Source: CAYUPI01 sp964446585 (GTDB lineage Bacteria; Verrucomicrobiota; Verrucomicrobiia; Limisphaerales; UBA8199). From it: a stretch of 61,407 bases of DNA. The position numbers and the translations under genes were made by a program. Below are positions 1 through 9,563 of this stretch, one piece after another (positions within the stretch are counted from its first letter, which is position 1; each line of letters starts with the position of its first letter). Where the stretch lies: contig CAYUPI010000034.1 of the NCBI GenBank assembly GCA_964446585.1, positions 1 to 61,407 of the forward strand. The letters run 5' to 3'. Below the pieces are notes generated by a model that saw only the letters and a list, made by a program, of their open reading frames with translations, was not told the DNA's origin and did not search any database.

Positions 1-1584
1 GGTCAGGCTGCTGCCCAGATCGTCGTGGAGATCGCGCGCGATGCGGGCGCGCTCCAGGGCCAGCGAGCGTTGCTGCTCAGCCAGCTCGCGCTCGCGCATC
101 TCATTTTGCAGTTGTGCCGTGCGGGCCTGGACCCTGTGGTGGAGCAGCCGGATCCAAACCAATGCCGCTGCCAGCACGCCGAGGAGAGCCCCCACCAGAA
201 CCATCAGACGCTGCAGAGTCCAGAAGGGCGGTTGCGATAGCACGCGGAGGTCCGAAGGCGAGTTCAACAGCAACTCGAATGAGTCGGTTTCCGTTTCAGT
301 GGTCCTGTTGCCGCCGTGCCCGGCGTAAACGCCGGTCAGTTCCAGTCGGCTTCCGAGCGGGACGCTGATGCGTGCCATACTCGACGCCGCGTGCGCAGTC
401 GTTCGCGGCGCGGATTGGCTCTGACCAACCGAAACGCGCACCAGAAAACGGCGCAGGCCCGCTTGCATTTCCAGCGTTTGGTGGTCGGCGCTCAATCCCA
501 CCAACAGTCCCTCCACTGACACACGCGTAGCGTCATACTCGGCGCGAAAAAGACTCTCGACCGCAAGCGGTCTGGCAGCGGACAACCTCGCCGTTCCGGT
601 TTTCCGGGCGACCGCTTCCTGCAGAACTGGCGATGGACCGGTCAGGTTGGGAAAACCGACAACCTCCACCAGGTCCCCGACTTGAAAGTGGGTAGGCTCT
701 TTGGGGATGAAACGCAGGCCATTCGTTCCATCCATCATGAAACACTCGCCCTCGCGTTCATGAACCACTTGCCCGGCTATCCTGACCCGCCTCAGTGCAC
801 TGGCCCGCGGATCAAACAACAGCAGCTCGGGAAGGCGCTTCAGTCCAGTGGCGAACGCGTCCACCGGCGCAGGCTCCTCCACTGTGATCGAGGCCGAAAA
901 AACACGAATCTCGCCCACTCGAACCTGATGCGTCGTCGCATCCCAGGACGCGAACAGGCAGCCTCGGACCAGGACGAGCGAGCTCTCATATTGCGTTAAT
1001 GCGCCCAGGTTCGGGCCCACCAAAGTGGCCTTCAGACGCCCGCCATGCGTCAGCAGGGTCACCTGGTCCGCTCGCGACATGGTGACAATTCCTTCAATTT
1101 CCACATACTGAGTGTCCAGGCTCCCATTGATTAATTGATCCCAGGTTGAACGCACTGGTTGCGGAAGCACTCCGACCCCTAGGCGCTTAATGCGGCGCGC
1201 CTGGAGGTGCGGCGCAAATTGTCCCGGGTCAGTCACGCCTTCAATCTCCACCAGTTCGCCGAGGCTCGGCGGTTCACCGAGGCTCGCTCCGACGTTCGAA
1301 ACATAAACGCCCCGCGTCGAGTCCTGGATGACGACGGCCTCAAACTGCGGCAAGGGGCAAGTGATCACGCCTCGAATCACTGCCTCATATGGCTTTGCCG
1401 CTTCCTCCCGCGTCAGTCGATGCACTTGTTCCGCTGTGGTCAGAACTGGAAGGGTAGTGTCTGATGGCCCATTCGTGGCCGCGGCTAACAGCACGCCGGC
1501 TTGGCAAAACTCCGGAATCGCCCAATAGCAACAGAGCAGAAACGCTGTTGCCCAGCAGCAGGTAACCAAGGCATTCCTTTTCAT
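1..1584 (-). CDS. Membrane sensor histidine kinase, HisKA_3 type (3' part outside window)
   Basis: Open reading frame of 528 codons that continues past the left edge, so the ATP-binding domain is not visible. The start chosen is the ATG at 1584 (MKRNALVT), followed by a signal-peptide-like hydrophobic stretch. About 400 residues of extracytoplasmic beta-rich sequence follow, with repeated V-x-G-x-V/V-E-I-E-G patterns suggesting OB-like modules. A membrane span lies at about residues 452-475, then a short coiled linker, and then the phospho-acceptor box RDLHDDLGSSLT with the acceptor His near residue 520. That H-box is typical of NarX/LytS-like HisKA_3 kinases. It is divergent from the EF-hand gene at 1652. 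No response regulator is adjacent inside the window; the partner may lie beyond the left edge. Confidence 0.85.
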   Translation of the reverse strand, partial: MKRNALVTCCWATAFLLCCYWAIPEFCQAGVLLAAATNGPSDTTLPVLTTAEQVHRLTREEAAKPYEAVIRGVITCPLPQFEAVVIQDSTRGVYVSNVGASLGEPPSLGELVEIEGVTDPGQFAPHLQARRIKRLGVGVLPQPVRSTWDQLINGSLDTQYVEIEGIVTMSRADQVTLLTHGGRLKATLVGPNLGALTQYESSLVLVRGCLFASWDATTHQVRVGEIRVFSASITVEEPAPVDAFATGLKRLPELLLFDPRASALRRVRIAGQVVHEREGECFMMDGTNGLRFIPKEPTHFQVGDLVEVVGFPNLTGPSPVLQEAVARKTGTARLSAARPLAVESLFRAEYDATRVSVEGLLVGLSADHQTLEMQAGLRRFLVRVSVGQSQSAPRTTAHAASSMARISVPLGSRLELTGVYAGHGGNRTTETETDSFELLLNSPSDLRVLSQPPFWTLQRLMVLVGALLGVLAAALVWIRLLHHRVQARTAQLQNEMRERELAEQQRSLALERARIARDLHDDLGSSLT

Positions 1585-1651
1585 TGATTGCGCTCTGTCG
1601 TCTTGACCAGGTCCAACTCAGAGGATAGAAGGTCCACAAAGAGAGTATCAA

Positions 1652-2314
1652 GTGAGCCACATCTCGCAAGCTTCGCAGGGTAAGTGGAGGATTGCTTGCC
1701 CGGCAGCGCTGCTGGTCGCAGGCATCGTTGCCGGCCTGCCGCTTCCCGGTGTCGCGCATGACATTCTCACCAATTTCGTTCAACACAGCGTCCACCTGAC
1801 GCTCGGCGCGCACAACCTCGACGTCACTGTGGACATCACCTTTTTCGAAGAATGGTCCGCGCGCGAGCGACAGACCATGGATGCGGATGCCAACGGACGC
1901 ATCACGAGAGCGGAATTGGAAGTCTATCTCAAAAAGTTATTGCCCGAACTTTCCCAACAAGTTGCTGTTCGCATTGCTGGCCACGAGTTTCCGCCCGTTC
2001 TGCTGTATGATCCGGAGATCGACTTGCTGGGCTGTGGGAATACTGGTCCGGGGCACCACCGCTTGCGCCTGTTTTTCTTCGTCTCGACGCCGGGATCTTT
2101 GCGCCCCGGCGAAGAGATCGTAGTTGAAGATCGTCTCTGGACTGCAGCGAAAGCTCTAGTGACTTTGCAGGCCGAAGGCCGTGACGGTTGCGTGGTTCAA
2201 ACCGAAACCCCAGACGATCCCGATTTCGTCTCCAGCCGGTCCGGCGAGGCGCGGCTCTGCAAGTTCCGCTGCTTGAAGCCGTCACAAGAGCAAGTGGCTG
2301 CCCAGATCAAGTGA
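1652..2314 (+). CDS. Secreted protein with one EF-hand-like motif, function unknown
   Basis: 220 residues from a GTG start at 1652, with a weak purine-rich AGAG stretch a few bases upstream. An N-terminal hydrophobic signal peptide (about residues 12-36) ends near V-A-H. The most specific feature is DADANGRITRAEL at about residues 77-89, an EF-hand calcium-loop pattern. The rest is beta-rich with no family I recognise. The stop TGA abuts the ATG of the next gene, so the two are probably translationally coupled. I infer a periplasmic or surface accessory to the metallohydrolase downstream. Confidence 0.7.
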   Translation: MSHISQASQGKWRIACPAALLVAGIVAGLPLPGVAHDILTNFVQHSVHLTLGAHNLDVTVDITFFEEWSARERQTMDADANGRITRAELEVYLKKLLPELSQQVAVRIAGHEFPPVLLYDPEIDLLGCGNTGPGHHRLRLFFFVSTPGSLRPGEEIVVEDRLWTAAKALVTLQAEGRDGCVVQTETPDDPDFVSSRSGEARLCKFRCLKPSQEQVAAQIK

Positions 2315-4534
2315 ATGTCTTTCAACTCCATGAATACTTCTACTTCGGCCCGCCGACTCCTGACATGGCTGGCAACGACTGCGACAGTCATTCTCCATGT
2401 GCGTCTGGGGCTCTGTGCCGACGCCCCGCCCACGCCGCCGGGCGTGGCTGAGTTCGCCGGTCGCGTCGCGCATAACTATTGGTATCTCTTCGGTGCTGAC
2501 AAACGCACAGATCTGGAATCGATAAATCGAAACCTGCGCGAAGGTCAGCAGCGGTTGCAGCGGCCTTCGGCGTCCGAGGAATCCAAGCAGGCAGCCACTG
2601 AGCGCATTGCCTCTGCCGCAGCGCGCTTGCTGCCTTTGGTCGAAGCTTGCCCGCAGCTCATCCACGTGGACCTGACTGCCAAGCCTCCGCAACTGAGGCC
2701 CAACACGCCAGTGCAACTGCCTGGCGACTCGGGTGCGCTGTTGTTCGAACTCGTAGTCAGAGGCGAAGGATTGAGCTACGCCAACAGCGTGGCCGACTTT
2801 TCGGAGCCTCCCGGGGAAGCCAATCTCGTCAGCCTGGACGTGTCGGCGAGCGGTCGGACCTATGCCATCGCGGGCCTGGAGAATGTTCCGTTCGGCCGCA
2901 CGACCGCAACGCTCGAATTCAATCGTGCGGGCCAGCCCGCCGTACGATTGCCGCTCGAACTCCGAACGCCGGTGCCGGGGCGACTCAAACTTACTGTGCT
3001 CTCGGGTGACACCGGCAAAGCCGTGCCCGCCATGGTGCGTTTGATGTGGCGCACGGACGGCTTGCAGCGCCAGCCTGGCAATGGCATCGAGCTCGGCCCT
3101 CAATTCGACAAGCAAGGCCGGGCCAGCGGCGCTCGTCCAGCCAACCTGCCCGGACTGCAAGGCGAACCTTTCTGGTGCGTCCCCGGGCCGTTCGATACGA
3201 CACTGGCGCCGGGTGATTGGCAAATCGGCGTGCGGAGCGGCGTCGAGCACGAGATCGTTTTCCAGGATGTCACTGTCCGCTCGGGCGAAACTCTGGAGCG
3301 AACGATTCGCCCCAGGCGATGGGTGGACATGCGCCGTCACGGCTGGTGGTCCGGCGATGATCATGTGCACTGCCGGATACTTACCGACGAAGATGCTCGG
3401 AATTTGATGGCGTGGACGAAAGCCGAAGACATCCACCTGGCGAACATCGTCAAGATGGGCGACATCTACCGCACCTATTTCGAGCAGCGCGGTTTCGGCC
3501 CGAATTATCGCGTGGTGGACGGTGAATACATTCTGTCGCCGGGCCAGGAATGCCCGCGCACGCACGATCAGATCGGCCACACACTGGCTATGAACACCAC
3601 CAGCATGGTCCGTGACACCGACCATTATTTCCTCTACGACGAGGTCTTCGACGCCGTTCATGCTCAGGGCGGTCTGAGCGGCTACGCCCACGTCAACTCG
3701 GGCGCATTTCACGTCCATCGGGACATGAGCATGAATGTCCCGCGACAGAAAGTAGATTTCGTCGAGATCCTTCAGTTCAACAATCTGGGAACACGCCTCT
3801 ATTACGATTTTCTGAATTTCGGCTGCAAGCTGACGGCATCCGCGGGCTCGGATGTGCCCTGGGGCGGCACCGTGGGTGAAGTACGCGCGTATGCGTACCT
3901 CGGTAAAAAATCTTTTTCGGCGGAAGCATGGTTTGAGGCATTCCGGCGCGGGCGCACTTTTACGACCAGCGGGCCAATGCTCGAATTGCAGGTGGACGAC
4001 GCGCTACCCGGCGATGAACTGCGCCTCAAGACCGACCGCAAACTCCGCGTTCGGGCCCGCGCCTGGCGTGACCCCAAAAGGATGGCGCCAGTGAAACTTG
4101 AAGTGGTCAAGCACGGTGAAGTCATTCGCGAAGCGGAGTCGCAGGATCCGAACAAGCCCGAAGCAAGACTCGATTTCAACGTGGATGCTGGCTGCGGTTG
4201 CTGGATCGCCGCCCGCGCAAGGGCCGGCGATGGCACCAGCGCACACACGACGCCCGTGTACGTGGTGCGCGAAGGGTTGCGCTTCTGGAAATTCGAAGAT
4301 CTCCCGAATCTCTTCGAGAAACGACAAGCCAGTCTTGCCGAACTCGAACGAATCATCGCCGAGGCCCGCCGGCTCGACGCTGAAGGCCAGTTGACGACCG
4401 ATCGCTATCGCAAACAACTCGCGCTGCAGGGAGATGCTTTGCTGGAGCGCGTAGAGAACGCTCGCCAGCTTTACGCCGACTTGCAGCGCGTCGCCGATTC
4501 CGAGCGGGTCATAAGAACTCAAGCAAGACCTTGA
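2315..4534 (+). CDS. CehA/McbA-family PHP-domain metallohydrolase, secreted
   Basis: 739 residues starting immediately after the preceding stop, with a signal peptide (about residues 12-36, ending A-D-A). The N-terminal half is beta-rich. The catalytic region starts at W-W-S-G-D-D-H-V-H (about residues 344-352), the metal-binding H-x-H of the PHP superfamily. It continues with a G-Y-A-H-V-N segment and G-S-D-V-P-W-G-G (about residue 510), as in CehA/McbA proteins, which in other bacteria are linked to carbaryl or microcin B17-related hydrolysis. The substrate here is unknown. The C-terminus is helical and probably coiled. The family call is firm; the specific reaction is not. Confidence 0.85.
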   Translation: MSFNSMNTSTSARRLLTWLATTATVILHVRLGLCADAPPTPPGVAEFAGRVAHNYWYLFGADKRTDLESINRNLREGQQRLQRPSASEESKQAATERIASAAARLLPLVEACPQLIHVDLTAKPPQLRPNTPVQLPGDSGALLFELVVRGEGLSYANSVADFSEPPGEANLVSLDVSASGRTYAIAGLENVPFGRTTATLEFNRAGQPAVRLPLELRTPVPGRLKLTVLSGDTGKAVPAMVRLMWRTDGLQRQPGNGIELGPQFDKQGRASGARPANLPGLQGEPFWCVPGPFDTTLAPGDWQIGVRSGVEHEIVFQDVTVRSGETLERTIRPRRWVDMRRHGWWSGDDHVHCRILTDEDARNLMAWTKAEDIHLANIVKMGDIYRTYFEQRGFGPNYRVVDGEYILSPGQECPRTHDQIGHTLAMNTTSMVRDTDHYFLYDEVFDAVHAQGGLSGYAHVNSGAFHVHRDMSMNVPRQKVDFVEILQFNNLGTRLYYDFLNFGCKLTASAGSDVPWGGTVGEVRAYAYLGKKSFSAEAWFEAFRRGRTFTTSGPMLELQVDDALPGDELRLKTDRKLRVRARAWRDPKRMAPVKLEVVKHGEVIREAESQDPNKPEARLDFNVDAGCGCWIAARARAGDGTSAHTTPVYVVREGLRFWKFEDLPNLFEKRQASLAELERIIAEARRLDAEGQLTTDRYRKQLALQGDALLERVENARQLYADLQRVADSERVIRTQARP

Positions 4535-4597
4535 GATAGTGTTTCGCGGCAGCTAACGAAATGTTTTGAAGAATCGCTTTGATCGTGGGATACGCGT

Positions 4598-5281
4598 ATG
4601 AGACACGCTTCCTCAAGAAAGGCAGCGACTGCATTTACTCTCGTAGAAGCGCTGGTTATGATCGCGATTATCGGCCTCTTGCTGATTCTCGCCGTGCCTA
4701 CGGGCGACCATCGTCCCAGGCGAGCGACGGTTCTCCTATGCACCAGCAACCTGAGACAAATCGGCTTGCGCCTTCAACTGTTTGCCGAAGATCATGGCGG
4801 CCAATACCCGCCGCGAACCTCCATCACTAATGGCGGTTCAATGGAATTTGTTGGCCGAGGCAGCCCAGCCGCCCACTTCCTCACTCTTTCCAACCAAATG
4901 GCGAAGTCGTCTCTCAAGATGTGGATTTGTCCGACCGATAGAATCAAAAAGCCGGCTACGAATTACGCGACGTTCGACGACCGCAACGTCAGCTACTTTC
5001 TCAGCGTGGATGCCGCACCCCGCACCACGAACGCGCGGTTCATCATCCTCGCGGGAGATCGCCACCTGGAATTCGCCCGATACCCGGTAAAACCGGGCCT
5101 GTTCCCTCTCACCACCAATGGCTCAATCGGGTGGACTCGTGAGTTGCACGGTGACAACAAACTATCTCCGGCCGGGAACATGGTGTTCAGTGATGGTCAC
5201 GTTGAATTCCTCAAGCGCGACCGTGTCGTCACGTGGATCCGGAGTCAGCGACTAGCGACGAATCTCCTGGCAGTCCCGTAG
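4598..5281 (+). CDS. Type II secretion/prepilin-like protein (pseudopilin with C-terminal S-D-G-H motif)
   Basis: 227 residues. The N-terminal leader ends in A-F-T-L-V-E-A-L, the prepilin peptidase recognition pattern (F-T-x-x-E), followed by a hydrophobic helix (V-M-I-A-I-I-G-L-L-L-I-L-A). The body has the C-T-S-N-L-R-Q-I-G segment and, near the C-terminus, F-S-D-G-H-V-E-F, the signature of the DUF1559-like/H-X9-DG pseudopilins that are greatly expanded in Planctomycetes and Verrucomicrobia. It is expected to be processed by a prepilin peptidase and to sit in the inner membrane or a pseudopilus. It stands alone, with no other secretion gene adjacent. A GTGGGA ribosome site precedes the ATG. 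Confidence 0.85.
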   Translation: MRHASSRKAATAFTLVEALVMIAIIGLLLILAVPTGDHRPRRATVLLCTSNLRQIGLRLQLFAEDHGGQYPPRTSITNGGSMEFVGRGSPAAHFLTLSNQMAKSSLKMWICPTDRIKKPATNYATFDDRNVSYFLSVDAAPRTTNARFIILAGDRHLEFARYPVKPGLFPLTTNGSIGWTRELHGDNKLSPAGNMVFSDGHVEFLKRDRVVTWIRSQRLATNLLAVP

Positions 5282-5348
5282 GCCGGCGCGCTCAACGGGT
5301 TTCTGAGCTGACCGAACGCCAAGACCTCTTAACTCGGAAGCAGCAATG

Positions 5349-5501
5349 AAACCACGAATGGACCCGAATGGACCTAATCAGGACAAGGCAGTTGAGCGAC
5401 TTGTGGACGATCAGTTCGCGTCAGCGAATGGCGATTTCCCTGAGTGGTTTGCGTTCCGGCGCAACTGCGCGTGAATTTGTGTCCATTGGCATTCGTGGTT
5501 T
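5349..5501. repeat. Inverted pair of the AAACCACGAATG dispersed repeat
   Basis: The intergenic region carries AAACCACGAATGGACC at 5349-5364 and, on the other strand, the same AAACCACGAATG at 5490-5501. The arms lie about 115 bases apart between the convergent pseudopilin and TPR genes. Related degenerate repeats built on TTAGTGT/GTGGTTT occur near 42601-42632, 48844 and 50179-50210. No protein-coding gene is evident in this gap. Confidence 0.6.
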
Positions 5502-5521
5502 TTCCACTTCATAGGAACCGA

Positions 5522-6058
5522 CTAGTCGTTCGGCTCACCCAGGATCGCGTTTCTGATTTCGTTCCACAGCGGCTGCAGGTCAGAATCTTCCAGGGCTTCT
5601 CGCCTGCGACGCTTGAGCCTGCCGGTGCGCGCGGCGGCGGCCATAGCTTTGGCCAACCAATCGCGCGCTTCTTCCAACCGGCCGAGTTGGCAGGCATAAC
5701 AGGCCAAATTGAAGGTCACCTGTTCCAGGTCATCGAGGCGATCAGCGGCCGGCCGCAGCGCGTCATAAGCCGCCTGGACACTGCCGCCAGGCGCCCGGCG
5801 AATCGCGTACGACCGATTCACCCATCCAAAGGATTGTTTCGGCTCCAGCTCAACCAGTTTCCGGGCGATCTCAACGCAAGCATCCCATTCTTTCGTGGCG
5901 GCATACACGCAATAGCGGGTCGCCAACACTTCTGGATGAGATTGAAATTCCGCCTGGATTTTCTCCAGTTCCGTGCTGGCCGACTCAGGGTCGCCGAGGC
6001 CGAGCCAACCCTCGGCGGCCCGAAGGTGGAGGCTATCAGGAGGTCCGAGTGGTTCCAT
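5522..6058 (-). CDS. Tetratricopeptide-repeat protein
   Basis: 178 residues with at least three TPR-like helical pairs: A-A-E-G-W-L-G-L-G-D-P-E-S-A near the start, a W-D-A-C-V-E-I-A-R-K-L unit, and N-L-A-C-Y-A-C-Q-L-G-R-L-E-E-A-R-D-W near residue 120. No signal peptide, so it is likely a cytoplasmic scaffold. It follows recD2 on the same strand with a 15-base gap, suggesting one transcript. That does not prove a shared function, since TPR proteins of this size are common in the phylum. Confidence 0.75.
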   Translation of the reverse strand: MEPLGPPDSLHLRAAEGWLGLGDPESASTELEKIQAEFQSHPEVLATRYCVYAATKEWDACVEIARKLVELEPKQSFGWVNRSYAIRRAPGGSVQAAYDALRPAADRLDDLEQVTFNLACYACQLGRLEEARDWLAKAMAAAARTGRLKRRRREALEDSDLQPLWNEIRNAILGEPND

Positions 6059-6073
6059 TTTCTTAATTGTAGG

Positions 6074-8377
6074 TCATGTACTGCCTATTGATCCAAGCCA
6101 CGTCGCCGCCCGTTCGGCGCGGAAGTCTGAATTCAGCCTCGCCAGGAGTCCGGAGTAACGGCTCTCCGTCTTGTTGTTCCGGACCGCCATTGCCAGCGCC
6201 TTTTTCTGACCGATGAGCACGACCAGCCGTTTACCCCGGGTGATACCCGTGTAAATGAGGTTGCGCTGGAGCAGCAAATAATGCTGCGTGGCCAGGGGAA
6301 TTACGACGGCCGGGAACTCGGAACCTTGCGACTTGTGGATCGTGATCGCATAGGCCAAAGCGATTTCATCCAACTCGCCGAAGTCGTAAACGACTTCGCG
6401 CTGGTCGAACCGGATCGTGACTTCCCGCTCCACGAGATCAATCCTTGCTATTTGTCCAATGTCGCCGTTGAAGACATCCTTGTAGTAATCGTTCTGCGTC
6501 TGGAGGACTTTGTCTCCGGCTCGAAACTGCCAGCCAAACTTCTCAACGACCGGCTCCTCCGGCCTGGCAGGATTCAACTCCCTCTGCAAGCGCGCATTCA
6601 GCTCACGGATTCCCAGCGTACCACGGTTCATCGGGCTCAACACCTGGATGTCGCGGCTCGGATCCAACCCGAATTTCGCCGGTATCCGGTTCTTCACCAG
6701 ATCGACCAATGTGTCGGCGATGTGCTGCGGCTCATCTCGCTCCACGAAGAAAAAATCCGAGGGATCGTCCCTGCCCGCAAGCTCCGGCATTTGTCCCTCG
6801 TTGATGAGGTGCGCGTTGGTGATGATCTGGCTGTGCGCCGCCTGGCGGAAGACCTCGGTCAGCCGCACAACCGGCACTGTGCCGCTGTCGATGATGTTCT
6901 TGAGCACCAGCCCAGGTCCGACCGAAGGCAACTGGTCCGCGTCGCCGACGAGAAGGAGGCTGCTGCTGTGCGGCAGGGCGCGGAGCAGGTGACTCATTAG
7001 CGGTGCATCCAGCATCGAGCATTCGTCCACGACCAGCAGGTCGCACTCCAAAGGCCGGGCCTCGTTTCTGGCGAACTTGCCTGCGCCCGGCCGCACTTCC
7101 AGCAGGCGATGGATCGTTTTGGCTTCCAGCGAATTCGCTTCGGAGAGACGCTTGGCCGCCCGTCCCGTCGGCGCGCACAGCAGGCACCGCACTTTCTTGG
7201 CGCGCAGGATTTTCAGAATGGCGTTCACCAGCGTCGTTTTGCCGACTCCTGGCCCGCCCGTAATGACGAGCACCCTGCTGGAGAGCGCCTGCTGCAGTGC
7301 CGATCGTTGGCTGGGAGCGAGTTCCATTCCGGTCTTCGCCTGGAACCACTCGACCGCTTTTGCAAAATCAATCGGTGGATAGCCGGGGCCGGAGGCACAG
7401 AGACTTTTCACCCGCGCGGCGATCAATTCCTCTGCTCTTTGGAGATTGGGCAGGAACACGAGCTCCTGGCCGTTCATCGTCTCCGTCACGAGCTCGCCGT
7501 CGGCGCGCGTTTTCGCCAGGGCAGCGCGCACAATCTTTTCGTCCACGAGCAAAAGCTTGCCCGTCTCTTCCTCGAGCAATTCGAGCGGCAACGCACAGTG
7601 CCCTTGGTCGGTCGCCTCCAGCAAAACGTGGCTCAATCCCGCGCACGCGCGGATAATGGAATCCCGCGGAATGCCGATGTTCTGGGCGATCTGGTCGGCG
7701 CTCTGGAAACCGGTGCCGGGGATGTCTCTGGCCAGCGCATATGGGTTGGCCCGGACGGTTTCGATCGCATTTTCGCCGTAAGTCTTATAGATGCGCACAG
7801 CGCGGCTGGTGCTGACTCCCTGCGAGTGCAGGAACACCATGATGTCGCGGATGACCTTTTGCTCAGTCCAGGCGTCCTTGATCCGGCGGCGGCGCATCGG
7901 GCCGATGCCTTCGACCTCCTCCAGTCGCGCGGATTGGTGTTCGATGATGTCGAGGATTCTTTCGTCGAACCTGGTTACGAGCTTCTTCGCGTAGATTGGA
8001 CCGATGCCTTTGACCAGGCCGCTCCCAAGATATTTTTCGATGCCCTCGCGCGTGGTGGGTGCCGTGCTGTTGAGCAGGTCCGCCTTGAACTGGAGGCCGA
8101 ACTCACGGTCCTGGACCCAACGGCCTTCAGCGGTCACCCATTCACCCGCACTGACCGCTGGGAGCGAGCCGACGATAGTCACCTGGTCGCGGTGGCCCTT
8201 CGCCTTGACTTTGAGCACGGCATAACCGTTTTCCTCGTTAAAAAACGTGACCCGCTCGATCAAGCCCGACAGGCTCTCGGTTTGTGCTGATCGTTGTTGG
8301 TTTCGCAAACCACGGATTTTGTGCGGCTGCTGCCGGCGTGGCAAGCGAGGCTTGTCAGGCCGTGGTGCCAAGCGCAT
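6074..8377 (-). CDS. recD2: RecD2-family ATP-dependent DNA helicase (SF1B)
   Basis: About 767 residues. It has the RecD2 N-terminal region (L-S-G-L-I-E-R-V-T-F-x-N-E-E-N-G), tandem helix-hairpin-helix segments (V-E-G-I-G-P-M), Walker A T-G-G-P-G-V-G-K-T-T (about residue 380), Walker B V-V-D-E-C-S-M-L-D, and the C-terminal UvrD-like A-I-T-I-H-K-S-Q-G-S-E-F. RecD2 acts in DNA repair and mismatch-associated unwinding without RecBC. The start is uncertain. An upstream TTG at 8416 lies in a dispersed repeat and gives a low-complexity extension. ATG 8377 is used here. A TTG at 8308 would begin just before the conserved core. Confidence 0.92.
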   Translation of the reverse strand: MRLAPRPDKPRLPRRQQPHKIRGLRNQQRSAQTESLSGLIERVTFFNEENGYAVLKVKAKGHRDQVTIVGSLPAVSAGEWVTAEGRWVQDREFGLQFKADLLNSTAPTTREGIEKYLGSGLVKGIGPIYAKKLVTRFDERILDIIEHQSARLEEVEGIGPMRRRRIKDAWTEQKVIRDIMVFLHSQGVSTSRAVRIYKTYGENAIETVRANPYALARDIPGTGFQSADQIAQNIGIPRDSIIRACAGLSHVLLEATDQGHCALPLELLEEETGKLLLVDEKIVRAALAKTRADGELVTETMNGQELVFLPNLQRAEELIAARVKSLCASGPGYPPIDFAKAVEWFQAKTGMELAPSQRSALQQALSSRVLVITGGPGVGKTTLVNAILKILRAKKVRCLLCAPTGRAAKRLSEANSLEAKTIHRLLEVRPGAGKFARNEARPLECDLLVVDECSMLDAPLMSHLLRALPHSSSLLLVGDADQLPSVGPGLVLKNIIDSGTVPVVRLTEVFRQAAHSQIITNAHLINEGQMPELAGRDDPSDFFFVERDEPQHIADTLVDLVKNRIPAKFGLDPSRDIQVLSPMNRGTLGIRELNARLQRELNPARPEEPVVEKFGWQFRAGDKVLQTQNDYYKDVFNGDIGQIARIDLVEREVTIRFDQREVVYDFGELDEIALAYAITIHKSQGSEFPAVVIPLATQHYLLLQRNLIYTGITRGKRLVVLIGQKKALAMAVRNNKTESRYSGLLARLNSDFRAERAATWLGSIGST

Positions 8378-8389
8378 GTGGTGAAATGG

Positions 8390-8436
8390 CCTCCTCTCTC
8401 CGATCCTCTCCTCCAAAGGAGAGGGAGAAGCCTTCG
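8390..8436. repeat. Dispersed GGAGAGG/CCTCTCC repeat fragment
   Basis: The CCTCTCTCCGATCCTCTCC sequence followed by AAAGGAGAGGGAGAAG forms a short near-palindrome just upstream of recD2. It has the look of a spacer repeat rather than coding sequence, and the longest possible recD2 frame would read into it. Seen once in the window, so its repeat status is inference. Confidence 0.35.
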
Positions 8437-8506
8437 GCTGCGATCACCCTGGTCGCAGCAACGTTCACCGGGCCGATGCAGGCTATGCGAATCCCGTACC
8501 TTGCCA

Positions 8507-9415
8507 CTATCCCAGGTCGTCCCAGCCACGTGTCAGTTCGAGAGAACTCATCGCGCCTGGCGTCGTGAGGTCCAAACCGAGCAGCTCGGCCAGAGCTTGC
8601 TTTTGTGCGAGGGTCCATTCGCGGTAGCTGGCTTCCTGCGAGACGGTTTCACCTCGCTCATGAGGGGCGGGAGCTGTCGATCCCACCCCGAGAATCGGAA
8701 TCCATCCTACTCGAGGCGGAGGCCTGAGTCCTGCCGCGCTTCCCGAAGCTGCCGAGGCTTCCAGCGAGCCGACGCCCGCGAGCAAATCGCCCGCGGGGGA
8801 CTTAGCGACACTAGGTGTTGAAGCGGGGCGGGGCGCCCATGATGGCACCCTGGCAAATTCCACGGTCCGATCCTCTGACACAGTTTCGTGCGGCGTCGTT
8901 GCCCGGCCAGAAACTGCAACCGGCACCCACTGCCTGCTGGCAAGATAATATCCGAGTTCAACCACGTAGGAGACGCCGGCGTTCGGGACGCTCAGAAATC
9001 CATGCCGCATTCCGGCCGGCATTGGGAACTCAGCCGCGAGCGGCCCGGCGGCCTCGTCGCGATGGCACCGGACGACTAAATGCGCATCGGCCGAACGCTC
9101 TTCGTACTGTCTCAACTGCGCCGATGTCAGGTCCCAATGCGCGTACAGGCAATGAGGGTCGCGGGCCAGAAGCAGCATGCGACCCGTTCCATGGGCTTCC
9201 GGCAGTTCTCGCGGCTCGCCGGGCGGCTGCGCGGAGACAGTGCTCGACTCGAGGTGGTGCTTCTGTTCCGGCACGCCGGCGGGGGCTGGCTCGCTCTCGT
9301 CGCCTTCCAGGAGAATTGACGGGATCTTGAGGCTTCCGGCAAATGTGCCAGGCGGCTGAGAAGGGCGGCGAGCTCCTCTTCGGGGTTTCGCAACTCGCGG
9401 TTTGCTTCTCTTCAT
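8507..9415 (-). CDS. DUF4912 domain-containing protein
   Basis: 302 residues. The N-terminus is basic and disordered (K-R-S-K-P-R-V-A-K-P-R-R). The DUF4912 core spans about residues 80-170, with the diagnostic L-L-A-R-D-P-H-C-L-Y-A-H-W-D-L and a later S-Y-V-V-E-L-G-Y. The C-terminal 100 residues are proline- and alanine-rich. DUF4912 proteins have no established biochemical role. No signal peptide or membrane span is visible. It is transcribed toward recD2 across a 130-base gap and stands divergent from the receiver gene at 9564. Confidence 0.85.
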   Translation of the reverse strand: MKRSKPRVAKPRRGARRPSQPPGTFAGSLKIPSILLEGDESEPAPAGVPEQKHHLESSTVSAQPPGEPRELPEAHGTGRMLLLARDPHCLYAHWDLTSAQLRQYEERSADAHLVVRCHRDEAAGPLAAEFPMPAGMRHGFLSVPNAGVSYVVELGYYLASRQWVPVAVSGRATTPHETVSEDRTVEFARVPSWAPRPASTPSVAKSPAGDLLAGVGSLEASAASGSAAGLRPPPRVGWIPILGVGSTAPAPHERGETVSQEASYREWTLAQKQALAELLGLDLTTPGAMSSLELTRGWDDLG

Positions 9416-9563
9416 TGTCGATGGTTCCGTCCCGAAAGCTGCTTTCTGATGCCGGCGAGAGTAGGGTGGCCAGAGGGCGCAGGCAATCGGGAATTTCAGC
9501 CACCTGAAACCCCGCCTTGCCAGCCTTTGCGCGAAGGTGTTTACTGATTATGGAAGTCTTACG

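Noticed and set aside
2282..3718. 478-codon minus-strand open frame
   Set aside because: Exactly antisense to the CehA/McbA gene; low-specificity composition and no domain pattern.
5444..6091. 215-codon plus-strand frame opposite the TPR gene
   Set aside because: The minus strand shows true TPR repeats; the plus frame is a high-GC shadow.
7109..8290. 393-codon plus-strand frame
   Set aside because: Antisense to recD2, whose helicase motifs are unambiguous.
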